Positions 49,640-61,500 of a stretch of 64,000 nucleotides of DNA are shown one piece after another; position 1 is the first letter of the stretch, and each line of letters starts with the position of its first letter. This DNA is from Congeria kusceri (lineage: Eukaryota; Mollusca; Bivalvia; Myida; Dreissenidae). The position numbers were made by a program, and so were the translations under genes. The notes under the pieces were generated by a model, which was not told where the DNA came from, did not search any database, and saw only the letters and a program-made list of their open reading frames with translations. The stretch spans positions 26,075,634 through 26,139,633 of the forward strand of contig CM051040.1 of NCBI GenBank assembly GCA_027627225.1. Direction: 5' to 3'.

Positions 49640-52425
49640 TTAAAAACCATTCCAGTTGTGGCCAATAATAATATAGCTCCTCTTCGCTTTTATGTTAGAT
49701 TGTCTTTATCATTGCCTTTGAACGTATATTCATTAAACTGAAACCAAAACGAAGCATAATGATCGGTCAATAATGGCTCAATATATTTTGAAAATGAGTG
49801 ACATTGGTGGAATCGTCCATATGGGCAAAAATGGAAGGGTTTATTTTGGGTTTACGCTCACAGAATAATTATCTTAGTATAAACGTCATGTCAGTGTAAT
49901 TTTGTCATTAATTTCAATACACATATACAGGCAGGTTTCAAAAATGATTGATAGATCAGGTTATTACCCACGTGTAAAGCCTCGTATGATATAGTCAACG
50001 TTTAATCGTTTACAAATGTACGAGATATTAGCGAAAAGTGTCACATTTAATTTCATTTAAACATCGTTTTATTTTGTAAATGGTATTTGATTTTTTTTAT
50101 CAATGTATGTATACGAAGTTATCAAAATTTATACTCAGCGGGACTATTTGTCATCGCCTTGCATTCGTTCTAGAATATCTGAACTTGTTATGATATTACA
50201 ACCACAGTGTGTTGTGTTTCTGGAAAATAGAAAAGCCATTACTATTATTTAGTAAACTTCTTTGAATGTATTTATTGTAGTCGCCTTGTTAATATATATT
50301 TTAACTTGTATATCGATCTTATTACATATAGATATTAAGGAGATGCATGCATGTTATTGTTTTCTGTATTGTGGATTATTATGTAAACAACTATATATAC
50401 TTTTAACCTCTATTTATGTTTAGCTATCAATGTTTATGGAGGAAATAAAGTTAAAAATAAACTACTTTTGCAGTTTAGATATTCACCATATCTGTATCCC
50501 CCTTATCATTTTACAATACATATCCGTAATCGAAGTACTGGTAAAAATAATACAAGTGTTGAAATATAGTCCATCCGCGTTGAAAGATGTTTAAAAATCG
50601 AATTATTCCCCGAAATTAAGTATGTATAATGAACCATTGAGCCGCTAGCCATTTTTTTCCTTCGAATCAGTATTCAAGTTATAGAGTAGATTACCGAACA
50701 ATTACATTATATCACCTGATAACCTGTTCACATAGGTCACATTACAGGGCGTACGGCGATGGTGTGTCCGCGCGTGTAATCCACGTGCCTATACAATGAA
50801 TGGGGAAAACATCATAATAAATGGACTATTACAGTTTTAGCCAATAAAAACTTTTGCTCCTCATATTATAATGAATTACTTTTTTCCATTCATTTCTGGG
50901 GTAAGTGCGTCGCAAATCTGCACCATCAGTTCATGTGTAACAATAAAATATATTTTAAAAGATATTCGGCGTCTGGGGTCATAACTTATGATTGTAAAGA
51001 ATGTAAACTGAATGTTATAGAATTTTTTTAACCTGATGAAGTTGTAGATGACCTTTTTCTGAGTAAATCGATGCGGCACTTAATACTTAATATTGTTTTT
51101 TCGATATTCAAAGTAAAATAATAGCACAATAGCTCTCTGTTTAATAATTTGTAAACTTGACTTCATAGGGCAACGTTTATTTAGGCGAATATACGCGGGA
51201 ACAGTCTACATTAAAGTAAGTCAATATGCATGATGATGTGTAAATAATAAAGAACTCATATTATTATGTGACATAATAGCTCTTTGTGAAATACATTAAA
51301 GTATAAAAGATTCGTATGTTTGAAATTGATTATTTCTATTATTATTAAGACCTAATTTCCGAACAATTAACTGATCAAACTGCCCCATGTTGTTTTTTTG
51401 TATCATTGATACCTGAATAACCTAAATCATTGATACCTGAATAACCTAAATATTTCACATTCTGATCAAAGTTTTGCAGTATATTTGTATCGATCTTTAA
51501 TACAAAAGTTATCAAAAACATGAACACGTTTTACAAACCACAAATGTTTCGGTTTGCTGGTTTATTTATACCATGTCTTCTGATGAAAAGCAACCGTCAG
51601 GTCACTTTTTAAAGACTGAGGACATACACTTTTGCTGACATAATCATAGTGTTTAACAATAAAATAGTGATTGGAAAATGTATTTTTTTTACATACTGAT
51701 AGACTTGTTTCTGAAAATATTTTTTTCAGTACACAACGCATTGATGGTACCCACATAAATTAAAAAGTAAAACGCATAAAAAATCGATGCATACATCGTT
51801 TCTCCTCTCGTGTATTTACAGAAAGATGATTCGTCTATTAATAGATTGAACCTCGACACGATTATTCGGTAGCAAGGCGTCATTCTAAATAAGTTTATCA
51901 TTACATTGTCTGAACTGTTATCAATAGAATGTTCCTTATCGAGTAGTAATGGGCGATTTCACTAAGCCTCGGTCATATTCACACGCTACAGGCTTTCAAT
52001 GGACTTCAAAAGCAGTTAAAATTGCTGCCATTTTGTTTTCGGCATTAACGCTATACAACCCAAAATAGATTGCGTTGCTTTTGACATCAGATTTCATAGC
52101 TAGATACGAATCTATCCTCTATAGTTTTGGAATAATGCATCCCTTCTATTATGACCGTTGTAGTGCGAATACTTTCAAATTAGCTTATGCAGTATCAGGA
52201 TCTATTCATTCGGGACTACTCGCGGGAAATTATCATACAATTTAATTGGATGTTGATAAAGGTCACAAGTTGGGTAAGAACGCTATGCCAAAAAATGCAC
52301 AAAATGTCAAAGGAAAAATGAGGTAATTCCAAGGTCTCCTCAAACCACAGCAGGAGTGGCATTTCTTTTTTTTTTTTCAAGCACCGCCTTTCTATACAAC
52401 ATATCCTCAATTTAGCCCGCACTAG
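49640..52425. other. Non-coding AT-rich stretch
   Basis: No gene or transposon recognised. The segments around 48650-48830 and 52090-52290 share sequence (CCTCTATA, ATTCATTCGGGAC-ACTCGCGGGAAA, TTGGATRTTGA), so they are two copies of one unclassified dispersed repeat. Confidence 0.55.
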
Positions 52426-52555
52426 CTGGATAACTTCCGTTGTTCGCCCGGTTATGGTCAGGCGCAAAACTGATGCTCGTCCGGCCTTTAAGAATCGGCC
52501 GGCCCCTGACAAATACCGCACGAGTTTCGCAGGGCGAACAACGGAAAGTATCCGG
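52426..52555. mobile_element. Short foldback MITE
   Basis: CTGGATAACTTCCGTTGTTC at the left pairs with GAACAACGGAAAGTATCCGG at the right over about 24 bases. A second small hairpin (GGCCGG) sits inside. Confidence 0.82.
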
Positions 52556-52572
52556 TTGGGTTATATACGGGG

Positions 52573-52750
52573 TATAGCGCGACCCTGTGTCTTTTAGTGC
52601 CAGGTGTGAAGCACCCAGTACACTGCACCTCGGTTTAACGTCTCATGCGAAAGACGAGTTACATGTAGTAGGTTAGGGTGTAGCGGGGGCGGGAACCTGC
52701 GACTCCCGGTTTGTGAAGCCAGTGCTTTACCACTAGACCACGGGTTCGCC
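52573..52750 (-). mobile_element. tRNA-Val-like SINE, copy 1
   Basis: Minus strand: A box GTGGTCTAGTGGTAAAGC, anticodon-loop-like TTCACAA (CAC), B box region GCAGGTTCCCGCC, then a body with GTCTTTCGCATGAGACG and CACCTGGCACTAAAAGAC. Same family and orientation as 58069-58240. Confidence 0.8.
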
Positions 52751-52754
52751 ACTG

Positions 52755-54016
52755 CGAGTTCGTTTCACTAAACCAAAGTTATATACAATCGAAATACGAT
52801 ACTGCGAATCGCAATACTACGAAATGACTGGAAACTACGAATAAGTACCTAGCCAGTTTGTTTGCACCATGGGCATAGATAATTGTTTACAATGAAAGTT
52901 ACAATGTAAGCTACTTTAAACGATACAATGTGAGATTATTTGCATCGGTTTCCCTATACTAAAGTTATATACATGTACAATGAACATGCATAATACAAAA
53001 TAATAATACTTTGAACTGTTTTTGCGACCGTGTGACGTTACATGGCACTGTTCATTTGAAACATAAGTCTATTATTTTTTTAAATACTATTTAATGATTA
53101 TTTTCGATTATATCTATTATATGTATTACATTAGTATGGTCCAAAGTGCGTTTGAATGAGTAACGATAACCAAGGTTTTATTTAAAACCGTGACAGTAAT
53201 AATAGTATAGATGGACACATAGCAATTAGTTTGCTGCTGCTGCTGCTGATAATGATGATGATTCTGCTGCTGCTATGTTGGTGTTGCTGCTACTTTAATT
53301 TATACTACTTGCGTCATAAGTCTCTTAGAGGAAACCGTGGCCGTATACCAGAATCATCTTAAGTAATAAATACAGTGAAATATTATACAGTGAAATGAAA
53401 TAAAAGAGAAGACATGTTCTATGTTACAACAATATTTATCACGACGCCCAGAATCACTCAAGCACGAGGAATACATCAATGTCTTGTTTACACATACATT
53501 GCACGCATATATTATATAATACCAGGTGAGACACTTCAGATTATTACAATATTTACATAACAACATTGGCTATTGATCTTTTTTCTCAAATGATGATGTA
53601 CCCCAGTATTTGTAAGATATGAAAACGCTAGGCATAGGTATTGTAACATATTTTTCTGTTTTAAACGAAGATCTCAACATGCCATTGCTTAAATTAATAT
53701 CTAAAAGCATCACTCTTTATTTAAACCTGACATTTTTACTACATGTAAATAAATAAATATACAACACTTATACATGTACATATACTTATTATAAATACTG
53801 TAACAAACGAGTAAATACATCTATTAAACTTTGAAAGAAATATACCAATTTTAAGTAAATTATTAAATTTTCATTTTCAATTCGCCGTCATTTTTGAGTC
53901 AACTATGAGCATAAGGAGCTAGTTTCATAGCCAATTACACTGTGTTTTGTACATAACATACATTACAATATTCATTCCAATATATTACATGTATTACATT
54001 ATATACATTTATCGAG
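52755..54016. other. Non-coding spacer downstream of PTPN23
   Basis: AT-rich; includes a short CTG/ATG trinucleotide tract at 53230-53290. No gene seen. Confidence 0.55.
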
Positions 54017-54022
54017 TTTATT
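54017..54022 (-). terminator. PTPN23: Candidate polyadenylation signal for PTPN23
   Basis: AATAAA on the minus strand about 690 bases past the stop codon. No closer canonical hexamer was noticed, so a 3' UTR of about 0.7 kb is plausible. Confidence 0.35.
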
Positions 54023-54706
54023 GAACTTTTATGCCTTGATCAATAATAATATATTAATTAACAATTATATACTTCTGTTCACATTACAAAACATATACAC
54101 GCAATTATAATGTCCACGATTCAAGTTTACAATACCATTTTCAACACACATTAGAACCGTAACAACATTATCAACAAATATGAGATACCAGAACATTAAA
54201 TGAAAGCAACATATAATGATATAATAATAACGATTTGAACCAACATAATGTGGTAAAATTTGTTATCCCAAATGAGCTGTGTTGTCAACAGGTCATTTTA
54301 GATATTACAGGTTTTAGGAAAGACTAGTTATTTGTGAACATACATATACAATAAAAACTTATAAGAAACAGTGAAATTTGTAACACAACATACATTGAAT
54401 ATACATATATCTGCAAAATTATTTGCTAACAGTTATATCTTGATAAAAATGAATTACTGCTTTATAATAGATTTGTGATATACAAGTAAATTAAGCCCAC
54501 TACAGATACTTATTACTATCGAGGTTTAATAACAAACAAGTCATCATTGCATTGCATCGAGTCTGAAAATGTTCAAAGCGACACAATTCCATCAATAATT
54601 ATTTCCCTTTCATAGCCTTGAAATGTCAACTCGTTAGAAGCAACAAACAGAACATTAAACTCATAGAGCTAAAATGCATTAAAATAGAAAATTATAGAGC
54701 CTGTTT

Positions 54707-55515
54707 CTATTTCAAGCTCCAAAAGGGATCCAGAGAGCTAAAAGGATCATTGGGATCCTTTTCTGGCGGTGGCCGTTTCTCCTCTGTGAAGTCTGATTTC
54801 TTTATCTTCCGTTTGGAACCCTCATTAGTGCCTATCGAGAATTTTGTAGGGTCCTGTAGCTCTGTCAGAGATGATGACAGGATTTCCGGTTTCGGGCTCT
54901 GTGACAAGTCACGCCTCTGTAGTGATTGCGACGAGCCGCGGCTTGGTGAGTCACGTGACATGTCACGCCTGGTATGGGCGGGTGAGGCAGTGACTGAAGT
55001 TGGCTTTGATCCTTTGGAATCAAAAGATTCTGCACTTTTTAACGATGGTGACTGGGAACCCTTTTTCTCAAAAACTAATGCATCAAGGCCAGTCATATTG
55101 TTTTTAGTCTTCTCTTCTAAACTATTTTGATTCTTTTCACTTGCCTCTTCAGTAGATCCATTTTTGTCATTTTTTCTCTCTAAGGAGAGGCCTGGGTTTT
55201 GCACAACATCTGGCAACATTGATATTATTTGCTCCTCTTCACTCTTTTCACCACCTTCCTGGTTTACAGCTTTAACTTCCATCTTTGAACTGTTATTGTC
55301 TGATGTGCAATCAACACCATTTTTTAAGGCAGCTAGTTTTCGGTCCAAACTAGCTGAGTCATGTTTACTGGTGCCCAGCTTGGCTACGTTGCTCTGAAGG
55401 TTAGTGAAGGACAGGGAACCAAACAGAATATCCTCCCCTGGTTCCCACCCCTGAACTTTGGTCCCCGGCTTGGGTAGCTGGTCTCCAAATGAGGCCTTAT
55501 GGACGAGGATTCCCT
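54707..55515 (-). CDS. PTPN23: PTPN23 last coding exon: regulatory C-terminal tail
   Basis: 809 bases from acceptor TTTCAG to the stop. It encodes about 268 residues, low in hydrophobics and rich in Ser, Lys, Glu and Pro, so likely disordered. The first 50 residues (GILVHKASFGDQLPKP, then LFGSLSFTNLQSNVAKL) and the last (DPFSSLDPFWSLK) resemble the start and end of the vertebrate HD-PTP tail; the middle is not conserved. A plus-strand frame over it is its shadow. Confidence 0.92.
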
Positions 55516-58500
55516 CTGAAAGTTTCACAAAGAGAAGCAAGTAGTTTATGGAGTCAAAGTATCTAATTAAGGATAACAAGGTATGCCAAATTCAGTATCT
55601 CGATATCCATATGAATCATCCTTAGTATCCCTTCATACTTTATATTAATAATTATTAACTGAACTTGAAAATACAAGAGCTTCTACATTTAAATGAAACC
55701 GTGTATATTTCAATTCAACCTATAAAACAGAAAATAATACTTGAGACCAACTTAATTTTTAAAAAGTACTTTGTTAACTAATTTACTGTACTAACTAAAT
55801 TGCTAGCTAGAAATGAAGAACGAAACTACCTTTAGCTAACACATCTTGAGCGTAGTACAGTATGGTCTCATAGCAGAACTTGAGCTGTTCCTGTTTGAGG
55901 ATCAGGTGGCGTCGTTTCCACAGCATCTTGCCCGCCACATCCGGCACGCTGAGGATGCCGTGTCCGTGGTTGATTTCCTGCATGCCCACGTAGATCAACT
56001 GGAACATGCCTGTCCGGCCCACTCCGTTCCTACAGTGAGTGGTATAATACATGTATGTAATTGTGTCCATATGGAATAAGTTAGATCAGCTGGAACATGC
56101 CTGTCCTGCCCAATCCGTTCCTACAGTGAGTGGTATAATACATGTATGTAATTGTGTCCATATGGAATAATTAGGAATATTGACTGGATAATCATAGAAA
56201 ACTGGTCGGACCGAATACTTGGCATTTCAATCGGTCTTTCTCAAACCCAATCGGTTAGATGGTGAAACCGAAAATATTATGATCCCTGCATATTGGATAT
56301 TTTTGCTAACTGGAATTGTTTAAAATCCGTCAGGAGTCAATACTCATGACGTTTCTACAATGAATCTTCTTATGTCAAAATACAAAAAGAGTTATGGGGA
56401 ATGTTGCCCCTGATACTGGAGTTGATGACAAAGGTTAGTTCCAAGTTTCAAGTGAAAAGCTTATGTAGTATTGAAGTTACAAAACTTTTGAATATAAACT
56501 TTAACCAGAAAATCTATGTGAAAAAGGGGCATAACTCTGTCAAAATACAAAAAGAGTTATGGGGAATGTTGCCTCTGATACTGGAGTTGATGACAAAAGT
56601 AAGTTTCAAGTTTCAAGTGAATAACTTATGTAGTTTTGAAGTTACAAAACTTTTGAATATAAACTATAACCAGAAAATCTAAGTGAAAAAGGGGCATAAC
56701 TCTGTCAAAATACAGAACAGAGTTATGGGGAATGTTGCCCGTGATACTAGAGTTGATGACAAAGGTATATTCCAAGTTTCAAATGAATATCTTATGTAGT
56801 TTTGAAGTTACAAGACTTTTGAATAAAAACCTAACCAATTCAGACGTGGACTCCGACGCCAGGGGTAGAAGGATAGCTCACCTATTCTTTGAATAGTCAA
56901 GCTAAAAACTAGCTCTTGGAAGGTGCACAATTATTTAACATCTGATAAAAACTTGACAGCCAATTTACCAACTTTTGAAGTACAGGTAAATAAAATGAGT
57001 TTCATCAGAAATGTTCAATGAAAATTTTTCCATAAATTAATAATTTAATTTATAAAGCATTCAAAATAACTCAAAATGTATTAAGTTTTAAATTATAAAA
57101 ATAATCCCACAGCCATCTAAATTCACACGATTGATTTATACATGTAGAAAGCAAACTGCTACATGTATAAAAAACTTGTCAGAATTTTGACAACTGTGAG
57201 CTTATATTGGCAGTCACAGTTCCATGCCACTGGCCTCTCGGTATAGACAGTTTCTTACCCACAATGCACCACAATGGGTTTCATGAGACTGCGCTGTTGC
57301 CGGTAGAAACTGTGAACCTCAGTGATAAACTGCAGAAGGTGCGATTTCTTCTCAGGGTAACCACTGGAAAATTGTCAAAACCAGGCAAATTGTTCAGAAA
57401 TATAAATGGCATCAAACATCACATTGACTCCAATCCTTACATTATAAATGGACAATACATTAATGACATCACAGTACATGGCTGGACGCACACAGGACAG
57501 GGGACTGAATCTCACAAAGGAAGCAAATGGACACATACAAGACAAGGGACATAAACACTGCGTAATACTAGTACATGTATTTAAATAGATACAATAGAAT
57601 ATGAAATTGACCTATTCTACATAAATAACAAAGTGTTATATTTGTAATGGTAAATATAAGAATCATTTCAAGAGTATACCAACAAAATTCAAATTAATTT
57701 TAAACACATTAATTTCGGGTTAATTATCAAGCAATCAGTTTGTAAATTAATTAGTCAACAAGCCCGTCATTACCTGTAAGTTAATAAAAATGAATGACTA
57801 ACCGTCTCAGAATGTGTGTGTGGACATGAAGCATCTTTTATTTATATAAAAACTTACAGCAGGTACTGAAAATGTTGAAGAGTCCTGTCTTACAGCAAGA
57901 AGTTCACACATTTGCTATCAAATGCCTAGATGGTGTGTGTGTGTGTGTGTAGTACATTTTTATCGAGTGCACCGGGATTCTCTCCCATATGGCCATCGCC
58001 CCCAGAAGACTTGTTAGTTGGGTTACGGGGGAAAGTGCAAGACAGAAGAAGACGCCCCGTTCCAGAGGTGACCCTTGGTCTTTTATTGCCCGGTGTGAAG
58101 CACCTAGTACAAATGCACCTCGGTTTATCGTCTCATGCGCAAGACGTATTAGTAGGTTTGGGTGTATTGGGGACTTAAATTTGCGACCCCTGGGTTGTGA
58201 AGCCAGTGAATTACCACTAGACCATGAATTTGCTATTGCCTAGAGGTTACAGACCACACCTTACCTTACTGGCCAACAGCTGTAGTGCAGGTGTACTAAG
58301 GTTCTGCCTGTATTGGTCTACAAAGTAAAACAACAAACGATTTCAACTATGTACGTAAATAAAGAATAACACAGGCAGCATGATAGAGATCTTTCTCAAC
58401 TGGTCAGTGCTCCAGATAAGTTTTGGTGTAGACGGTAAATGTACACTCAATCAAGAATTTATGGGGGTAAATGTACACTCGATCCAGAATTTATGGGGGT

Positions 58501-61500
58501 AAATGTACACTCGATCCAGAATTTATGGGGGTAAATGTACACTCGAATCAGAATTTATGGGGGTAAATGTACTCTCGATCCAGAATTTATGGGGGTAAAT
58601 ATACATTCAGTCCAAAAATAATGGGGGGAAAATTCATGTATTTCAGTAAGAAATTCATTGGTCACTGCAAAATAATGCTGTGCAGTAAACTAAAATAATG
58701 TAGTAGACATTTCAAGAAAATAATACAAATATATTAAATAAGGAATTTCTGCATATTCACACCCTTTACAAATGGATACCATGATTGGGATTGTTTTTCA
58801 TTTCCGTGTGTATGCAGACATTTGAATTTGTGTGCATAAATTGTACATCCTGATTTTGTTTTCTGTGCATATGTAAAGATGTTCCATGTGTAATTACGCA
58901 TGTACGCGCCCCATCTGGTCATCTGCTGGTACTGCTTTTACCCAGCACGTGCATTAGAAACTGTCTCTATAAAATGAATGATAAACATTACGACAATGAG
59001 AACAATGTATTTAATATGGTAATATCCATTTAGGGTAAATGTGTGAATTATGTGCAACACATTGGACATGTCCTAAAGGTAAACTGCTCGACAAAATTAC
59101 ATGAAGATGTGAATATGTTTTGTAAACTCTGAAAATACTTTTAAGAAGAAACTCTTATTTACAGCAGGGTTTGACATTTTTATTTTGGCACTTGTAATGC
59201 TATGAAATTCCTGTTAAAACTGAAGGGAAACAAGAATCCATGAGACTATGTTAGTTCTTTTATTACAGTCATATTTTTGTGCACAAAATGCCGGATATAC
59301 TGCTACAAACCATATGTGTATAAAGAAGTATTAATCTACAGTGTCCGAATTTTTTTTAAATTTACAGGTAGCCCAGTGGGCTAACTAAATTTTTTATTGG
59401 TAGCCCAATAATTTTTACAATCACAAAGTGAATAGGAAGACAAGCAATACAGTTTTCAAATTATTTCAGAATTATTAATAATCTTTCAAAAAGTATTCTA
59501 AATGATTAAAATAATCTTCATTTATTAATTAAAACATATATTTGTATAATATATATAATTATTAATACTTAGATACAAATTAAACGATATTTAATACAAA
59601 TAATTGAAACAGCTTTAGTAGCCTGGTGAGCTTGTGATATAAAATTGTAGTATCCAAATAGGAAGTTTTGGTAGCCCCTGGGCTCCAGGCACTGGATATT
59701 TCAGACACTGTAATCTACCTCGTGATGTCGGAGATGCAGTATACGCTCCGTCCATCCGGACTTCTGCTTCACACTCTGTAACGTCAGCTGTACCGGGCCA
59801 TGCTCTACTGTCTCCCCTTTTTCCAATGGGATGTAAACTGGAAACTTCTGAAAATGTAAATTTAGAGTCCCCTGATGTTGAAATGAGTCTTGGGAAAACC
59901 ATGCTTAGTGCATGTGCGTCAAGTGTCGTCCCGGATTAGCCTGTGCAGTCTGCACAGGTTAATCCTGGATGTCACTTTCCATCATTATGGTATTTTCTCT
60001 TTCAGAGAACTCTCTTCTTAACATAAATTCCATGTAGGCGGAAAGCATCGTCCCAGATTATCCTGTGTGGACTGCACAGGCTGATCCGGGACGACACTTT
60101 ACGCACATGCATTAAGCCCGATTTTCCCACGACACATCTCAAATAAAGCTGTTATTTTTGAAAAATAACAATAATTATTAAGTTTTCATGTAATGTACAA
60201 GTTTCTTTGGAGATTCTTTAGATTTAACAGTCCTTCAAGTGTTGTCATTCTGTGTGACAATTCGTAACGAATAATACTGGGCTGATATTTACACAGCTCC
60301 TCACAGAAATCTTAACTTAAGTTGTACTTAAGTGAAAATTTTTGATAAAATTTCTATATGAAATCAAATGATTTGTGTCTACAAAGGGGTAAAATATGAA
60401 ACATTCCAGCACTTTTTATAGGTTAAAAATATTGATGTAAAATGAACTATACATGAAATAACCACAGACTTTAGGAATTTTTCTAATTGATGAATTAACC
60501 TAGTTTCCGTAAGGGACTTTGTGAATACAGGCCCTGGTAGTTACGAATGGATTTGTAAAACATAACAATAAGAAAGGCCATAGATAAATCGATTCTGAAG
60601 AATCAGCTTTATTTCCTAATAAAGATGGGAGGACCAATACAAAACATTTTGGTCTTAATATTCAATATTTACCATTAGAATTCCACATTCCAATTTTAAA
60701 CTTTTTCATTGGTCAAGATTTAAGATCCTTTAATCTGAGGAGTAAAAAATATCTGATGTATTTTTGATGTTTTTAAATAAAAAGTATTTTGCATGTTGAA
60801 TTTTTTATTCTGGAATCTGCAGAGATGATTATTTTTTAATGAAAATGATGAAATGTTTCTTGAAATGTCTAATTCTGTGGAAAATGATACTATTTTGACG
60901 AATTATACGTCAGCTAGTTCAAATAGTGACAAACTTCCCGGACAAATTATTTTAACAAACAATATGACGTGAGAAGACACAGGCATATAACCAAACTGAA
61001 ACCCTTAGTACCTTCCCAGTTTCAATGTCACATGACAGGGCCACCAGGACCTCGACCCCTTGTTCACACACCATTAGCCAGAAGTCGGTCAAGGTCACAG
61101 GCAGAGGGGCCTGGGTCGCGATGAACTTGGGGCACGTAGGGGACAGGTCCTGGAATAACAAGGTCATGTTTATAATACAAACTCCATTTCAGGACTCACT
61201 CTGTGATTCCCTAAATTTGCAAATAACTAAAATTTGAACAATTGGCTGAATAATGTTCTAATTGGCTACAAGTTGTTCTCTTTAAAAACAAATGAAAAAG
61301 CTACCGGTAATATGACAATGATTTTCATGTTTGGTCTTCAATGGAAATATACCCCGGTAATTGCTACAGTAAACTGTGATAATGCACACAAGTTTAAGTT
61401 TCAATAGAAAGTTAATTTCAATATCTCTAAACAAAATGAGAAACTCTGTGCCCATATTCACTAACCCATTCGTAGACTTAAGACTAAGGAGCAGACTTAG

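Noticed and set aside
52465..52510. Hammerhead-like CTGATG near a GC hairpin
   Set aside because: The core does not continue as CTGATGA, and no GAAA after a stem is present; the structure is explained by the foldback MITE.
54618..55130. 170-residue plus-strand frame
   Set aside because: It is antisense to the last coding exon of PTPN23, whose frame is supported by family similarity at both ends.
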